From: Anisus vortex
Taxonomy: Eukaryota > Mollusca > Gastropoda > Planorbidae
Assembly: GCA_949126835.1 (NCBI GenBank)
Contig: OX421505.1
Location: 2,289,587-2,353,586, forward strand
Direction: 5' to 3'
Length of the DNA: 64,000 nt
Shown: piece by piece, positions 43,610-56,086 of the stretch
Position numbering within the stretch: position 1 is the stretch's first letter
How the letters are laid out: the number at the start of each line of letters is the position of its first letter
Program-made: the position numbers and the translations under genes
Notes under the pieces: model-generated
What the model was told of the DNA's origin: nothing
What the model saw: only the letters and a program-made list of their open reading frames with translations
The model's database searches: none

Positions 43610-44325
43610 AATAGTAGTACTGTAGATTAATTGATTAATTTGATTAGGCCTTGGGCCGACAAGACCTATTTACACTTTCAATTTCACTTTATAGGCCTAC
43701 ACTTTTAATGTTTCGTAGGCTAGGCTACGATGTCAAGTGATAGTGTTGCCAACACTGTTGGTGAATAGGCTATCTAGTCAAGTCACTAATAGGCTCACAT
43801 CGTCTATGATCTATGTCTATGATAATAATAAAATAGCCTATTTTATTTAACATACATAATACAGCTTAAATCTTAATAAGACTTAAAACACAACACATCA
43901 TTTAAAAAAAGCTCGAGCCTATATGAAACTTTATTAATACAGCGGCCATTATTGCTTGAACACCATTACAGAAAGTAGACACAAATCACGTGCTTTTTGT
44001 CACGTAATTGCAAACGCCCTATATAACGCTGTCCTAATCTAAATTTTCCATTGAGATAATTATAGTGATTAAATAAAACGGAAGCGTAAGTTACAGACGA
44101 GAATCGGCAATTTCGAAATGAAGTTATTCTAGTCAGCAAATATCAGCAATAATAAAGCAAGCGGTCCATCTTATTAAAGTATTTGGTTCTACTAATAGGC
44201 TTGCACAGATTACAGCCGCGGGAATAAGTAAAGCAATTTCTTCTTGGTGCAATTACCAGACAACCGTGTTTCTGTTTGAAGGTCATTCGTAAGTCAAGGC
44301 GCGATTCTGTAACAAGTAACAGGTC
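43610..44325. other. Noncoding DNA
   Basis: AT-rich with TAGGCCTA-like words. No gene seen. Confidence 0.45.
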
Positions 44326-44645
44326 TCCTGCGTTGACTCCATCGGCTGCCAGTGAGAGCCAAAATTAAATACAAAGTAGCTATATTGTTGCCATCAGTGC
44401 CTTCATAACAACGAAATGCCGTCCTATCCCAAAGGAACTAATCAAACACTACGTACCGCTATGAACAGCCAGTTCTATCGACTTCTCGCTCTCTGGAGGT
44501 GCCCCCGTTTCTCTCTGACGACCGTTGGACTGAAAGTCTTCTCAATACCTGGCCCGAAAGTTCGGAATTTTCTTCATATCCATCTCATACAAATAACTTA
44601 GAGCGTCAATTAAAAAAAAAGAACTTGAAAACACAATAGATTAAT
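44326..44645 (+). mobile_element. Degenerate LINE RT C-terminus
   Basis: Translation pieces in shifting frames: LHRLPVRAKIKYKVA-like near 44340-44390, then RCPRFSLTTVGLKVFSIPGPKVRNFL (44497-44575). This order is the conserved C-terminus of many CR1/Jockey LINE proteins. Frameshifts and stops disable it. Confidence 0.65.
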
Positions 44646-45000
44646 ATTTACCTTCGTTAAACATTTTTAGACCCATATTGTTTTACTTGTATATTAAGGG
44701 GAGTGATTCGCATGAAATTGATCCAACTGTCAGAAAATTCAAACTTTTAGTTTTTGCCTAATTTGTATACTTTAACTTTTCTTGGATCTAAAATATTTAG
44801 TTCGGGAATTTTATTAACATTTTTTAAATGTAAAAATCGCATTTGAAATTGGTATACCTCAGAATGTTATTTATTTTTTTTAAACACATTTACAATACAA
44901 TAATATCAAAAATAGTCTAATGCTATAATTAATGCAACATTTATTTGCTTTATCTAATGTTTATAAAGTTATAAATTATTAATTAGCTCTATATCCTTTT
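44646..45000. other. AT-rich noncoding DNA
   Basis: No signal recognised. Confidence 0.45.
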
Positions 45001-45115
45001 TAGTCTTTAGAGAATTATATCCGTGTTCTTAGTTCTTTGTTGCTCAATGTTAAATGCGCCCTGAGTTTTTATTATGTTTGTTGGCAGCGTTATACAAATC
45101 GAATTATTATTAATT
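45001..45115 (+). mobile_element. LINE/SINE 3' tail
   Basis: tgtttgttggcagcgttata followed by ATT-rich sequence, the opposite orientation of 20985-21235. Confidence 0.45.
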
Positions 45116-45454
45116 ACCATAACAATACAAATGTCAGATAGGCGGGAGTAGAGAGAAAACCGTCCCACCCAAATTAAAAAAAAATTTGATTGTTATGAAA
45201 TTTTCAAATCAATAACACACATCGAGGAATTGAAATGCATTTAATACGTTAATTATATATTAGGAAGCGTTTATTAAAGGGAAGCGATCGCTGTAAAACA
45301 TATTATATAGATTAAAATTGTATACTGAACTGCAAGGGTTAAAAAAACAACTAGGAAACGTTTTTAATGGATTTTCTTTCCTTGTGGACCACGTGATCTT
45401 CCACAGCTGGTGTGAATGAGGGATTATTATCGATGGGCAGACACGCACACAAAT

Positions 45455-45735
45455 GGGATAGTTTTGACAAGTCTGTAATGTGCCGATGTGATCTGTAGAT
45501 GATAAGATAGTTTAGACAAGTCTATAATGTGCCGATGTGATCTGTAGATAATAAGATAGTTTTGACAAGTCTGTAATGTGCCGATGATTATAAAGAAATT
45601 GGAAAACTCTCTAGGCCTAATGTTCCAGTGTTATCTTTAGATGATTAAAGAAATGTGAAACTCTATTATGTTCCAGTGTTATCTTTAAATGATTAAAGAA
45701 ATTGTATAACCTTATAATGTTCCAGTGTTATCTTT
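45455..45735. repeat. Two adjacent short tandem repeats (49 bp and about 51 bp)
   Basis: First, about 2.5 copies of a 49-bp unit with gtctgtaatgtgccgatgtg. Then about three copies of a unit with gttccagtgttatctttaga and gattaaagaaa. The two units share taatgt and gatgat words and may be related. Confidence 0.75.
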
Positions 45736-47087
45736 TACATTCAGGATTACCCTTTCTCAATCTATTTGTCTTAAACTGTGTACAACAACACTGTTCGACT
45801 CGGTTAGTTTATTCTATGTCTCGTCGAGAAATGTAGATAAACCTTGGAGAAGGCAAACATGTTCGAATGATCACGTGACAAAAGCTTTGCCAATCAGATT
45901 CGAGAGTCCATCAAAAAGGGATGGACGTAATCCGCGATTAGCAAAAAACGCATACGATTCTGGCGTAGTGTTGTGTTTGTGTGTGTGTGTGTGTGTAGTT
46001 GTGTGAGTAAGAACGTGTGTGTTATAGATGTGTAGGCCTATATGTAGCTTCTTGTGTGTGACCTTGATTGAAGTAAACAACAATACACGCATGCGCACAT
46101 TATGGGGCAAATCCTTCAAGTGCTCCTATGGATGAACACTACATATACAACCTCAACTGCTAGACAAATTATTTAACGAGCGAATTGATTAGAACACTGA
46201 AAAACTTACGTCTATTTGGAAATAAAGCGTGAAACTAACAAATAACATAACACTCACAAACCAGCAAAACTCAACACACTAGTAATGATGCTTATATGGC
46301 GCATATCCCGTTGACAACAGACGAAAATTAAAATATGTATACGCAAATATTGCTAACGAAATAGGTGAGTCTTCAGTCGGCTTGTAAAGGTGTCGAAAAT
46401 AGGGCTCTGGCGAATCTGTAGTGGGAGGTGATTCCAAGTATTAGTAAAATATAAATTTTGTATTAGAAAAAAATTTGGTTTAAATAAAATAAAAGTAGCA
46501 TTAATCTTAAACACAGAAAGACAGACTGTCATACATTATTCTTTTATAATCTATACTTTCTTACGATTTAGATAATTAAGACCTGGCATTTTCTTATTGG
46601 CTCAATTAAAACAAGATATACGGTTAATATAATTCACCAATATTGCGCAAGTAACCTAATAGTACTTTCACAACTGTCCAACACATTCATAAATACATTA
46701 AAGATTAATCAAGAACAATTATCTTGAAACTCGTGACATCTGAGCTCGTTGAACGACACTTAATCAGTAAACATTATGGTATATAAAAAGATGTAATGCG
46801 ATTCCGACCATTTCGCTAGGCAGGTTCCAGACATCATAAATCAACATTAATAGACAGCACATCAAGCTGTGAGCATAGATCATACACTTATTTTAATCGA
46901 CTTAGAAAAAAATCAAAATAGATGCAAGACATACACAAAAAATACCATCAAGTTTGTCGAAAGGATTAGAAAATAATACTAAAATGTATGATATAATATT
47001 ACTACAGTTTTTCTAAAGCATTCGATATAATGTTCACTATCTTATCACTAGTTTACTAAAAAAATGTTTTCTGCATTTCTCGTTCCA
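45736..47087. other. Noncoding DNA with a short (TG)n run
   Basis: A (TG)n run lies at about 45977-45998. Short open frames (45725-46006) lack domain features. No gene. Confidence 0.45.
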
Positions 47088-47790
47088 TGCAGGGTGGCCT
47101 AGCGGGTTCAAATCGTGGTGAAGGCTAGGATTTTTTTCCCGGGACTCGAGGGTGTCCCTGAGTCTACCCAGCTCTGCTGAGTACCTTGTAAAAAGTCTCA
47201 AAACCCGGACGAGCCGAAGCTCTAGAGCCGGGGCGTAACGCATTAGAAGTGAGTTTAAAACTCTGTCCGGGATCCAGCCACCCCACGGCACGCCTAAGGC
47301 GTGGCGTGCCATGTAAAAGGGAAGGATTCCGCAGGCCAGTGATCATTCGCTGCGGTTCCCCTAAGGATCATTATCGTGGTGGCTCTCCCGTATATCTGCA
47401 TTGTCACCCGGTAGCACAAATCCTGTACTATAGGAACAGGCATCCAGGCACCGGGCGGGTCGTGAGACTGGGTTGCAGCATCCACAGCTTCCTCCCCACC
47501 GAAACCCCGTGGCCTCTCGGCAGTGCAATGAATCTCGGACATGCTGCGGGGGCTGTCCCCCATGCGTTAGCCCGCCGGTGTTTTCGAAGAAAATTACTGG
47601 CGGTTTACACACTAAGCCGCTTTGAGGCCCATGGGTACAGTAGTGATGCTGAGTACCTGACTTTAGCTGGGGTAAAGTAAAGGCGGGTGGGCATTGTGAT
47701 GGCCCCACAATCCCCTATTAAGCCGTGGCCACAGAAACTGGTGAACGCCTCTTCGCCGACCCCTGGAATCAAGCCAACAGGATACGCATA
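47088..47790 (+). mobile_element. SINE family A split by a nested insertion
   Basis: The head (gcagggtggcctagcgggtt, caaatcgtggtgaaggctag) runs to gtctacccagctctgctgag at 47181. The body resumes at 47647 with tgctgagtacctgactttag and continues to the 3' end (cagaaactggtgaacgcctc). Confidence 0.85.
47187..47646. mobile_element. 460-bp GC-rich insertion inside a SINE
   Basis: TGCTGAGTACCT flanks the insert at 47175-47186 and 47647-47658, a perfect 12-bp duplication of SINE sequence. The insert begins tgtaaaaagtctcaaaaccc and is much richer in GC than its surroundings. It has overlapping open frames on both strands but no recognised domain. It may be a short LINE end or a non-autonomous retroelement. 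Confidence 0.75.
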
Positions 47791-48179
47791 CTTTGTCCCA
47801 TGTATTTGAATTAAAGAATTTCTGATGGGCAGAGAACAAACTGTGGGCTAATAAGTAATTTTATAAATCAGCAAAAAACATGTGTATGTATATAGGCGCC
47901 ATATTTTTTCAAAATTTATATTAATCAATTTCCCTATTGCGCCAACACAGGAAGAAAAGTAAGGTTATTTGCAGACGATTGTATAACTTAAAGGACAATA
48001 AAAGACATGGAACAAACATGAAATCTTACAAAAAGCCTAAATAAATTACAAAACAAATAGGAATCTAATCGGAAGGTTGTCTTTCCACACATACATAGAT
48101 AAATAAAGAAAATGCCAACTGTCTCAGTTTTGTCAAAATTGAACGCAAACAGAATGTCAAAGTACTTATCGTATATATT
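47791..48179. other. Noncoding DNA
   Basis: No recognisable feature. Confidence 0.4.
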
Positions 48180-48435
48180 ACAGACGTTTCTTCTACAAAG
48201 AAGATTATTGCGTCCTACGCTCATCCGTGGCCTGAGACTAGCCTTGCATTTCGATTAGTGTTTTAAATAATGTTAAATTACTGGTTTTCCTGGTTTGTCC
48301 AGATAACCCATTTCATTCCCGAATGCCACTCGGGAAGAAAGAGTACTTATATGCATTAAAAATTTGTTCTCGCATAAGGGCTAGGAAAGTGTTTTTGTCC
48401 TTATGTTTATCCGAGATTGTAATATATATTGTTTT
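48180..48435 (-). mobile_element. LINE 3' end
   Basis: Reverse-complement match to 59200-59430 (aagaagattattgcgtccta, gttttcctggtttgtccaga, ccgaatgccactcgggaaga). Confidence 0.8.
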
Positions 48436-49980
48436 TGTGTTGTATTTCTAAATTTCTAAATAGTAGTAATACAATATATTATTACATATTTTATTATGTA
48501 AGTTATGTACGCCTATTGTAAATGTCAAACGTACTCAACTTACAAAAAAAAAAACTACTAAAAATCGTAAAGAAATAATGTTAGGGAATCTAAAAATAAA
48601 TTTTTAATCAACGGAGAAGGTCTAATTACAAACAGTTCAACCTAAATTGGGTAAAATGTAGTCTATATGATGTTCTAGTATACCAAACACTAATAAACGT
48701 CTTATAAGAAAGAACTATGTTATCAATACCAACTCGTCTTCTATTTCCAATTAGATTTGTTTCGAGAACCAAGAGAAACCCAAAGCTGAAATACTAGAGT
48801 AGTTAAAAAAAAATTACCACGCAAGTAAGAAACAAATATTAAAACACAAGTAAACGAAATGTTAAAGCGTCCGCTAGAGATATGATATAGATTTTGTGTC
48901 TAATAGCCTAGACCACTAGCGTTACGATAAGGCAGAGATAATTAGAGATATATGTGGGTGGTAGTAGCAGAGCATAAAGTAAAATCTGACCTTTACATTA
49001 TAAGCTTTCTTGATGTAGTAAAGTAAACATATCTGACATCTAAATGATTGCATACTTAGAACTAGTAGTAATCTCTAAAGTATTGCTCTTTAAGTCTAGT
49101 AAAATATATATTACCTGTCTTTATGGCTAACAAAGTTATTTGACATTAAAATTTAAATTATTGGTCCTTAGACCTAGTAAAGCTTTTTGACTTGTAAAAC
49201 TATTTCACTTTAAAGCTAGTAAATTACATATGACCTTCACATTATTGATAAAGTAAACTTATCTGACTTTTACATTATGAGATACCTTTAATTTTTCTAA
49301 TCTAAATACTATTTATTATAGTCTGAGAACACCTATAATTTTTTGACTTTTTTCTCCCTAAATAATATTACTGCACTTTGTATTTTCTTAGGCTTTATCA
49401 TTCTTTAACGATTCAATCAAAACTTTTAATCTATTCATGAATTATCAACGCATCCTGACCGATTTAGTCTTTGGGATTTTATATTTTAATATCTTTTGTT
49501 ATAGGCAAAAATAATGCATTTTTGGGGGAAAACTATACAGGCCTAAATAGTTTTCCTGGAAAAATTAAGTATTCATAAGTTTGGAAAAATAAAAGGGAGA
49601 AATCCTCCTTTTTTTTAAATAAAATGTACCCTAAAAATATATTTTATATATAAATCTTCCATTTTGAAATCTAATAGGCCTACTGCGTCAGTTGCCAAGG
49701 CAACCAATGAATTTTTTAACTTTAAAATTTGCTTTTCGCTAATTGTTATTGTTTTCTAGGTAGGCCTATGTGGTAAAGATGTAGATGAGAGACGGAAAAA
49801 GAACACAGTTTTAGAAGTTCGGGTGCAGTTCGGGAAAACAACTCAAGTTTGGGCTCGGTTCGGTTAGTAGGACACTTAGTTCGAGTTCGGTTAGTAGGAC
49901 ACTTAGTTCGAGTTCGGTTTGGTTCCTAAGTTCGGTTCGATTTTTTATGTTGTTATGATGCAAAAAGAAATATATAGGAG
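48436..49980. other. AT-rich noncoding DNA
   Basis: No gene. At 49800-49935 a TTCGG-rich stretch repeats ggttagtaggacacttagtt twice (27-28 bp spacing). Confidence 0.5.
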
Positions 49981-50230
49981 TGCGCTCAATTGAATCTGTG
50001 GCACCTTCTATATGGAACAGTTGACTTCAGACACTGGGAGAATTTTAGTCAAATGAGTCTTTTAAAAAGAGCTTACAGACCTTTCCCTTTGGCTAGTGGA
50101 TGTGTGTCTTACATACTAATACATCTGCCACTACATTTTACACCAAGAGCACACTGAGCATGCTAAATTTAATAGCATGGAAAGAAGCGCTATATAAATT
50201 ACCATCATTATTATTATTACCTAATTTTTA
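49981..50230 (+). mobile_element. LINE 3' end (CR1/L2-like)
   Basis: Coding-like APSIW-N-S-LQTLGEF and ESFKKSLQTFPF (stops intervene), then a 3' UTR ending gaagcgctatataaattacc and (ATT)n. This order of SFKKxLKTxLF followed by GCGCTATATAAAT-(ATT)n is typical of animal CR1/L2 LINE ends. Confidence 0.7.
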
Positions 50231-51122
50231 TTACAACTTTATCTTATAGTTATAGAAGGTATTTTACATAATATAATGCCCACACTTTATCAAGAGAATT
50301 TTTTATAAAAAATTTTTTAACATTTTCATCTCTTAACGATCTCTCGCCAGTATTTCGCATTTACAAAGTTTACCAAATTAAAAGCTCTTACTATTATTTA
50401 AAAGTATAATTACTTTTTATACGTTTTTTTATAGATCATTTTGACATTTGATTATTACGTATTCGAATATTTATGAATGATTTAATGTTATCACTAAATC
50501 AAATGGATATTTTGAAAACCAAAACATCAAAGTGTAAACAAAGCCAACATAAATATCATGCAGTGACGCAACAGGAGAAAGTCAACAACAGAGAGGATAG
50601 GACTACTGGGAAATAAAATATCGCACGCGTTATTTAAAACGCCACATGAAAGTTTTATACTTTAATAATCATGTATTGCATAATAGAAGGAAATGAGAAT
50701 CTGACACTATACACTTTACAGAGATACGAGACTCAGTGATTCTAGAGTATGTTTTTCAATAAACGGATGAAAGCCTTTTTCTTTTTTAACAGCTAGCTAT
50801 TTATGAATGAGTAGAATTAGCATCTGTAAGATAAGATAAGACTCAAGCGGTGGTTAAGAATAAGACTACCTTGCGCAGCCTGCTCTATGTTTAACTTTTA
50901 GATAGTAAGTTGAAAAACTATAAAAACCTCAAATCTTTTAAATTTTGTGGACGTACTACTAAGGTCTAGTATCACAGATAAATATCAAGATTTACGGAAA
51001 CAAATTCCTTTTGATTTTTTGCGTGTAAAAAAAAGATGTTAAATAATAATGTTATTCAACATCATCACCATCATGGCTGTTATTTACTTAGCTACTTCAT
51101 CCTGAAACCTAAGCCACGCCTT
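50231..51122. other. AT-rich noncoding DNA
   Basis: No gene or repeat recognised. Confidence 0.45.
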
Positions 51123-51530
51123 TAAAGAAGATTATTGCGTCCTATGCTCACCCGTGGTCCGAGTCTAGTCTTGCGTTTTTGTTAGAGTTTTAAATGATGT
51201 TAAGTTACTGGTTTTCCCGGTTTGTTCAGGCAACCCATTCCATGCCCGGACACAACTCGGGAAGAAAGAGTACATATATGCATTTTGTTCTCGCATAAGG
51301 CATAAGGAAAGTGTTTTTGTCCTAATGTATTTCTGAGCTTTGCAACATATTGTTATTGTGCTGTATTTCTAAATTATAGTTTAATGCCTAATGTATTATT
51401 TCTACTTTACAATTTACCCTCCTGTCCTCTAGTGTTTCTAGTTTTAGTGATTTGACTTTTGGAGTTACTCTTGTCAGTTGTGAATATTATTAGCTAGTTA
51501 TGAATCTTGCAGCTCCATGGTGAAGATTCT
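51123..51530 (-). mobile_element. LINE 3' portion
   Basis: Reverse-complement match to nearly all of 59060-59430, including tttgcaacatattgtt and ctctagtgtttctagtttta. Degraded coding. Confidence 0.8.
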
Positions 51531-52211
51531 AGAGTCACCTTTGTTATCATAATTTAGTTGATATTAACGGACCACACAAAATCAATTTATTACTTCTAAT
51601 TTTTACTTATAAGTTTACAGACATTATTTCTAGATAAATTAGTTATTACGTCATTGACCCACGTGACCAGCCGGCCACTCAATCATTAGGCCTATATCTG
51701 TCTATATATCTATCCATCTATTTATGTATCTAATTAATTGATCTGTCTACAATATTTCCCGTCTATTTTTATGTCTCTTTCTTTGGCTGCCTGTTTGTCT
51801 GGCTATTCGCACGTGACAGACAAATTAAACTAATTCCCACTTGGTATCATAAAGCAGGAAATAGTCTTGCTTAGTGATAAGACTAGATTCTGGTATATTT
51901 TCTTGTTTAATTATAATTGAATTTTTTTTTTTTAAATTGTTTTATGTTTTAAAGATGTTTTGTCAACTTGCAAGGCCAATAATTTCGACATAAAGTAAAA
52001 AATAAAGTACATTATTACTTTAGCAGCTTTCAGGTGTTTCTTTAAATACGTATGAAAGGGGATTGTGTGACTCAAACGATATCAAGCGTTTACGCTAATC
52101 ATGTGGGAAGTCATTTATTGGATAGCCGCGTACACAATTAATTTTAACATGAAGTAAAAATAAATCAAATGGTCATTTCTGCAGCGTTCAGGTGTCTCTT
52201 AAACCATGGAC
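51531..52211. other. AT-rich noncoding DNA
   Basis: No gene. Contains a degenerate TCTATC-type run at 51690-51750. Confidence 0.45.
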
Positions 52212-52223
52212 ATGTTAAGGGGA

Positions 52224-52472
52224 ATGCGGCACGGTAGCCGTGCGGCAGCGCGTTCGAATCCTGGTGCAGGCCAGGATTTTTTCCAGGGTCTGCAGGGTGT
52301 TCCTGAGTCTACCCAGCTTTGATGGGTACCTGATCTTAGTTAGGGTAAATTAAGGTCGGTTGTGCATAGTGCTGGCCACACTATCACCTACTATGCCAAG
52401 GCCACAGAAACTGGTGAACGCTGCTTCACCGGATCTATGGATCAATTTGGTCCGACGGGATACTTTTCTTTT
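52224..52472 (+). mobile_element. SINE family A with target duplication
   Basis: Head gcggcacggtagccgtgcgg and gcgttcgaatcctggtg, then the full body to ggtccgacgggatactttt. Flanks ATGTTAAGGGGA (52212-52223) and ATGCTAAGGGGA (52473-52484) form a 12-bp duplication with one mismatch. Confidence 0.88.
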
Positions 52473-52484
52473 ATGCTAAGGGGA

Positions 52485-53035
52485 GATTATTTGACTGACA
52501 TTCTACCCAGCATTTACTTTAATCACGTGCGAGATATTAATAGTTCTTCATTACAATGAACTTAAAAAGTGTAGAGTGCAGAAAGATATAGAAAAATAAG
52601 AAGAAGATAACTTTAAGGTTTTTATGCTCATATTTCAACGTCTCAAAATTAAATATTAATGTCAATCGTCTCAAAATTAAATATTAATGTCAATCTCACC
52701 CGGCAGTCTATTTGCCAGCTTTGATTTATGCTTCAATGTGAAATATTATAGATGTATACACGATTCAGTTTTATAATATCAATAATCATCTCACTAGCAG
52801 GAAGAAGGCAGTAAATAAAGAGCACATCATGTCACTTACTGCCAGTGTGATCTGATGGCATTGAATGGAGAATGTTGCCACAAACCAATGGGCGACAATA
52901 GGAAAACAAAAAGGGGAGGGGCTGGGGTTTGAAATGTTGCAATATTGTTGTTTTTGTTTTTTTCTTTTTATGTGGTAAAAATGCTTTTTATAAAGCTTGT
53001 GCTATGGAAAAAAGAAAACATGCAGACACTCATGT
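52485..53035. other. Noncoding DNA
   Basis: A 31-bp direct repeat (cgtctcaaaattaaatatta) at about 52639-52695. No gene. Confidence 0.45.
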
Positions 53036-54160
53036 ACCAAAATCAAAATTTGTTTTACTTGTCGGTCCAAACTCAAAATAAATGTTTTTACTTGTTGGTC
53101 CAAACTCAAAATAAATGTGTTTTACTTGTTGGTCCAAACTCAAAATAAATGTTTTTACTTGTTGGTCCAAACTCAAAATAAATGTGTTTTACTTGTTGGT
53201 CCAAACTCAAAATAAATATGTTTTACTTGTTGATCCAAACTCAAAATAAATGTGTTTTGCTCTTGTTGGTCCAAACTCAAAATAAATGTGTTTTGCTCTT
53301 GTTGGTCCAAACTCAAAATAAATGTGTTTTAATTATTGGTACAAACTCAAAATAAATATGTTTTACTTGTTGGTCCAAACTCAAAATAAATGTGTTTTGC
53401 TCTTGTTGGTCCAAACTCAAAATAAATGTGTTTTGCTCTTGTTGGTCCAAACTCAAAATACATGTGCTTTAGCCTTCTTGTTGGTCCAAACTCAAAATAA
53501 ATGTGTTTTACTTGTTGGTCCAAACTCAAAATAAATGTGTTTTACTTGTTGGTCCAAACTAAAAAAAAATGTGTTTTACTGGTTGGTCCAAACTCGAAAT
53601 AAATGTGTTTTGCTCTTGTTGGTCCAAACTCAAAATAAATGTGTTTTGCTCTTGTTAGTCCAAACTCAAAATACATGTGTTTTAGCCTACTTGTTGGTCC
53701 AAACTCAAAATAAATGTGTTTTATTTGTTGATCCAAACTCAAAATAAATGTGTTTTAGCCTACTCGTTGGTCCAAACTCAAAATAAATGTGTTTTACTTG
53801 TTGGTCCAAACTCAAAATAAATGTGTTTTACTTGTTGGTCCAAACTCAAACTAAATGTGTTTTACTTGTTGGTCCAAACTCAAAATAAATGTATTTTACT
53901 TGTTGGTCCAAACTCAAAATAAATGTGTTTTACTTGTTGGTCCAAACTCAAAATAAATGTGTTTTACTTGTTGGTCCAAACTCAAAATAAATGTGTTTTA
54001 CTTGTTGGTCCAAACTCAAAATAAATGTGTTTTACTTGTTGGTCCAAACTCAAAATAAATGTGTTTTGCTCTTGTTGGTCCAAACTCAAAATACATGTGC
54101 TTTAGCCTTCTTGTTGGTCCAAACTCAAAATAAATTTTTTTGCTTGTTGGTCTAATCTCA
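53036..54160. repeat. 34-bp minisatellite, about 32 copies, with variant units
   Basis: Basic unit: ttggtccaaactcaaaataa plus atgtgttttacttg. A 37-bp form (ttttgctcttgttgg) and a longer form (catgtgctttagccttcttg) are interspersed. The order basic, 37, 37, long recurs at about 53390, 53600 and 54060, showing multi-unit duplication. Open frames of 60-70 codons on both strands are products of the repeat. Confidence 0.95.
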
Positions 54161-54479
54161 CAACATTTTTTGTCTTGTGAAACTAAATGAGCCCTTTAAA
54201 CATTCTCAAAAGGAACAATTATAAACGTAAAATGTTGGGATGGTGGATGCTGAGGGTGATTAGAAGTTGAAGTTTCAAAAGTTGGTTATTTCACAAACTT
54301 TAAAATCTCTCAATGTCCAGATCTGTAATGAGTAAACGTACGCTGTCTACGAAACGCAATTCTTCATTACATACAGCCTATTGACAAGACTTAATGATTG
54401 ATTATGTATGCCTTGGTGAGCCTAAAAGGTCAGAGTGTGCCAACATTTCCGGTCCTATTTGTTCATTTACCAGCAAAAC
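54161..54479. other. Noncoding DNA upstream of the THAP-like exon
   Basis: No clear promoter. Sequence is of normal complexity. Confidence 0.4.
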
Positions 54480-54752
54480 ATGTCTGTAGGCTGCATTACT
54501 GGTTGTACTGCGAGTAAAAACAGATGTGAGAGATTACTTTTTATTTCACTTCCAAAAGATGTTGCCAAAAGAAAACTATGGACTGTGAACGTCAGGCGAG
54601 AAGAATCACATATGTTTTATTCCCAAACTTATTGCTTGATGCAAAATAATGTTCGTTTTGTGTCTTTATGTATCTATAGATCATGTTTTTTGATCGCCAA
54701 GAACCGCTACTCTTTACAAATTTTTTTTTCAAACAATTTTAAGCTAAACTGA
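54480..54752 (+). CDS. THAP-type zinc-finger exon, partial or remnant
   Basis: From ATG at 54480 the frame reads MSVGCITGCTASKNR, then LLFISLPKDVAKRKLW and TVNVRREES. This matches the start of a THAP domain: an early C-x3-C pair, a hydrophobic-x-LP-x-D step and a conserved Trp. The second zinc pair (a C...H motif after the Trp) is not in this frame. The reading frame after about 54610 looks random, so a splice site near there or decay is likely. THAP domains bind DNA and occur in transcription regulators and P-element-type transposases. No further exon is identified (54850-54985 has a weak coding look). Confidence 0.45.
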   Translation: MSVGCITGCTASKNRCERLLFISLPKDVAKRKLWTVNVRREESHMFYSQTYCLMQNNVRFVSLCIYRSCFLIAKNRYSLQIFFSNNFKLN

Positions 54753-55574
54753 ACTTAACGCGATTAAGACGAAGATTATTAACAATCACATACTCACTTT
54801 TCATGTTTAAAATGGATTCCCCATAACTATTCTTGTAGCCTTTGTATATTTCTAAAAAGACCAGAACCGGATGTCGAAGTTGAAATAAAGTGTCAAGCAC
54901 CAGCAAAAGCTATGCTTAAAACATGCCTTAAACATCAAGTGTTGCCGAAAAAAAAACGGAATTTCATGAACACGATAACTTCTGACCTATTGAAAATGTC
55001 AAGTCCTCGTTAAGACTTGTCAATGACACGATATGAAACATAAAACCATTACTTTAAAGTGCGCCAGTTTTTTTTTATTAGTTTTTTTTGTGTTTTTTGT
55101 GTGTGTGTGTTATATGACAGTTTTCTTTCGTTTGGATTCGTTACATTTTTTTTTTCAGTTTTTCGTCTTGGTGTTGCTCAACATAAATCTATTTATAAAT
55201 ACTCCGCCTGCGTATAAAGTTTCGAATTTACTCTCAGTGTATAATGTCAACAAAAGATGATTGTCTAGAATCTGGAATGTATACATAGATTAAAGAGAAA
55301 AAAAAATTGTTATCCGATATAGCCAATATGAGAATTATTGGTTTACATGACAGAGGTAATGTAGATTTCATCCTAGCATTTGATAAGGAGGCTTTCATTG
55401 CATGAATCAACATTAAATGCCCTCATTTCGATTCCAGATGTCGCATTGAGTTGCAAAGGGCATCCTAAGAATAACGTAATCAACAGAGTCTTAAAATCTA
55501 TAAGATCTCTATCTCTTTCAAGTAAACAAAATAAATAAAGATTTATTTAGTTACTTACGAGAGCTTGCGTATTG
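54753..55574. other. Noncoding DNA
   Basis: T-rich around 55060-55160. A short coding-like piece (RPEPDVEVEIKCQAPAKAMLK, with no start codon) lies at about 54860-54980. No supported gene. Confidence 0.4.
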
Positions 55575-55740
55575 GATAATAATAATAATAATAATAATAA
55601 TTAATATTATATATTTGTATAAGCACTGCCAACAAACATAATATAAGTTCAGAGAACATTTAACATTGAGAAACAAACAAGTAAGAACACGTATAGCCTA
55701 TTATTCTCTGGGCTAAATAGGATATAGAGGTATTTTATAA
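55575..55740 (-). mobile_element. LINE/SINE 3' tail with (AAT)n
   Basis: An (AAT)n run followed by gcactgccaacaaacataat and catttaacattgagaaacaa, the same family as 20985-21235. Confidence 0.5.
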
Positions 55741-56086
55741 TTTTAAAATTTTATAAATATAAGACAAAGGGAATAAATATAGCAATAACTGACTTAATAT
55801 TTGTAAAACATGGGTCTAAAATATGTTTAACGAAGGTAAATAGATGATTAAAATAATGTATATTTCAAGTTGTTGTTTTTAAGTCACGATAAATCTTGTC
55901 TGTCTGAGCTGGATGGGAAGTAGATGCCATACTTTCAGGCCAGATATTGAGATTGCTCTACAGCGAATAATAAAATTATATATACCAAAAGGCTAAATCA
56001 GTCTTCATTGTGCATGTTACAGTAAATTTTAATTTTTATGTTACAAAGAGCTAAATCAGTCTGCATTTTGAATGCTATATATATAT
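55741..56086. other. AT-rich noncoding DNA
   Basis: No feature recognised. Confidence 0.4.

Noticed and set aside
47249..47680. 143-codon frame as a gene
   Set aside because: It crosses both boundaries of a nested insertion in a SINE, so it cannot be an ancestral coding sequence.
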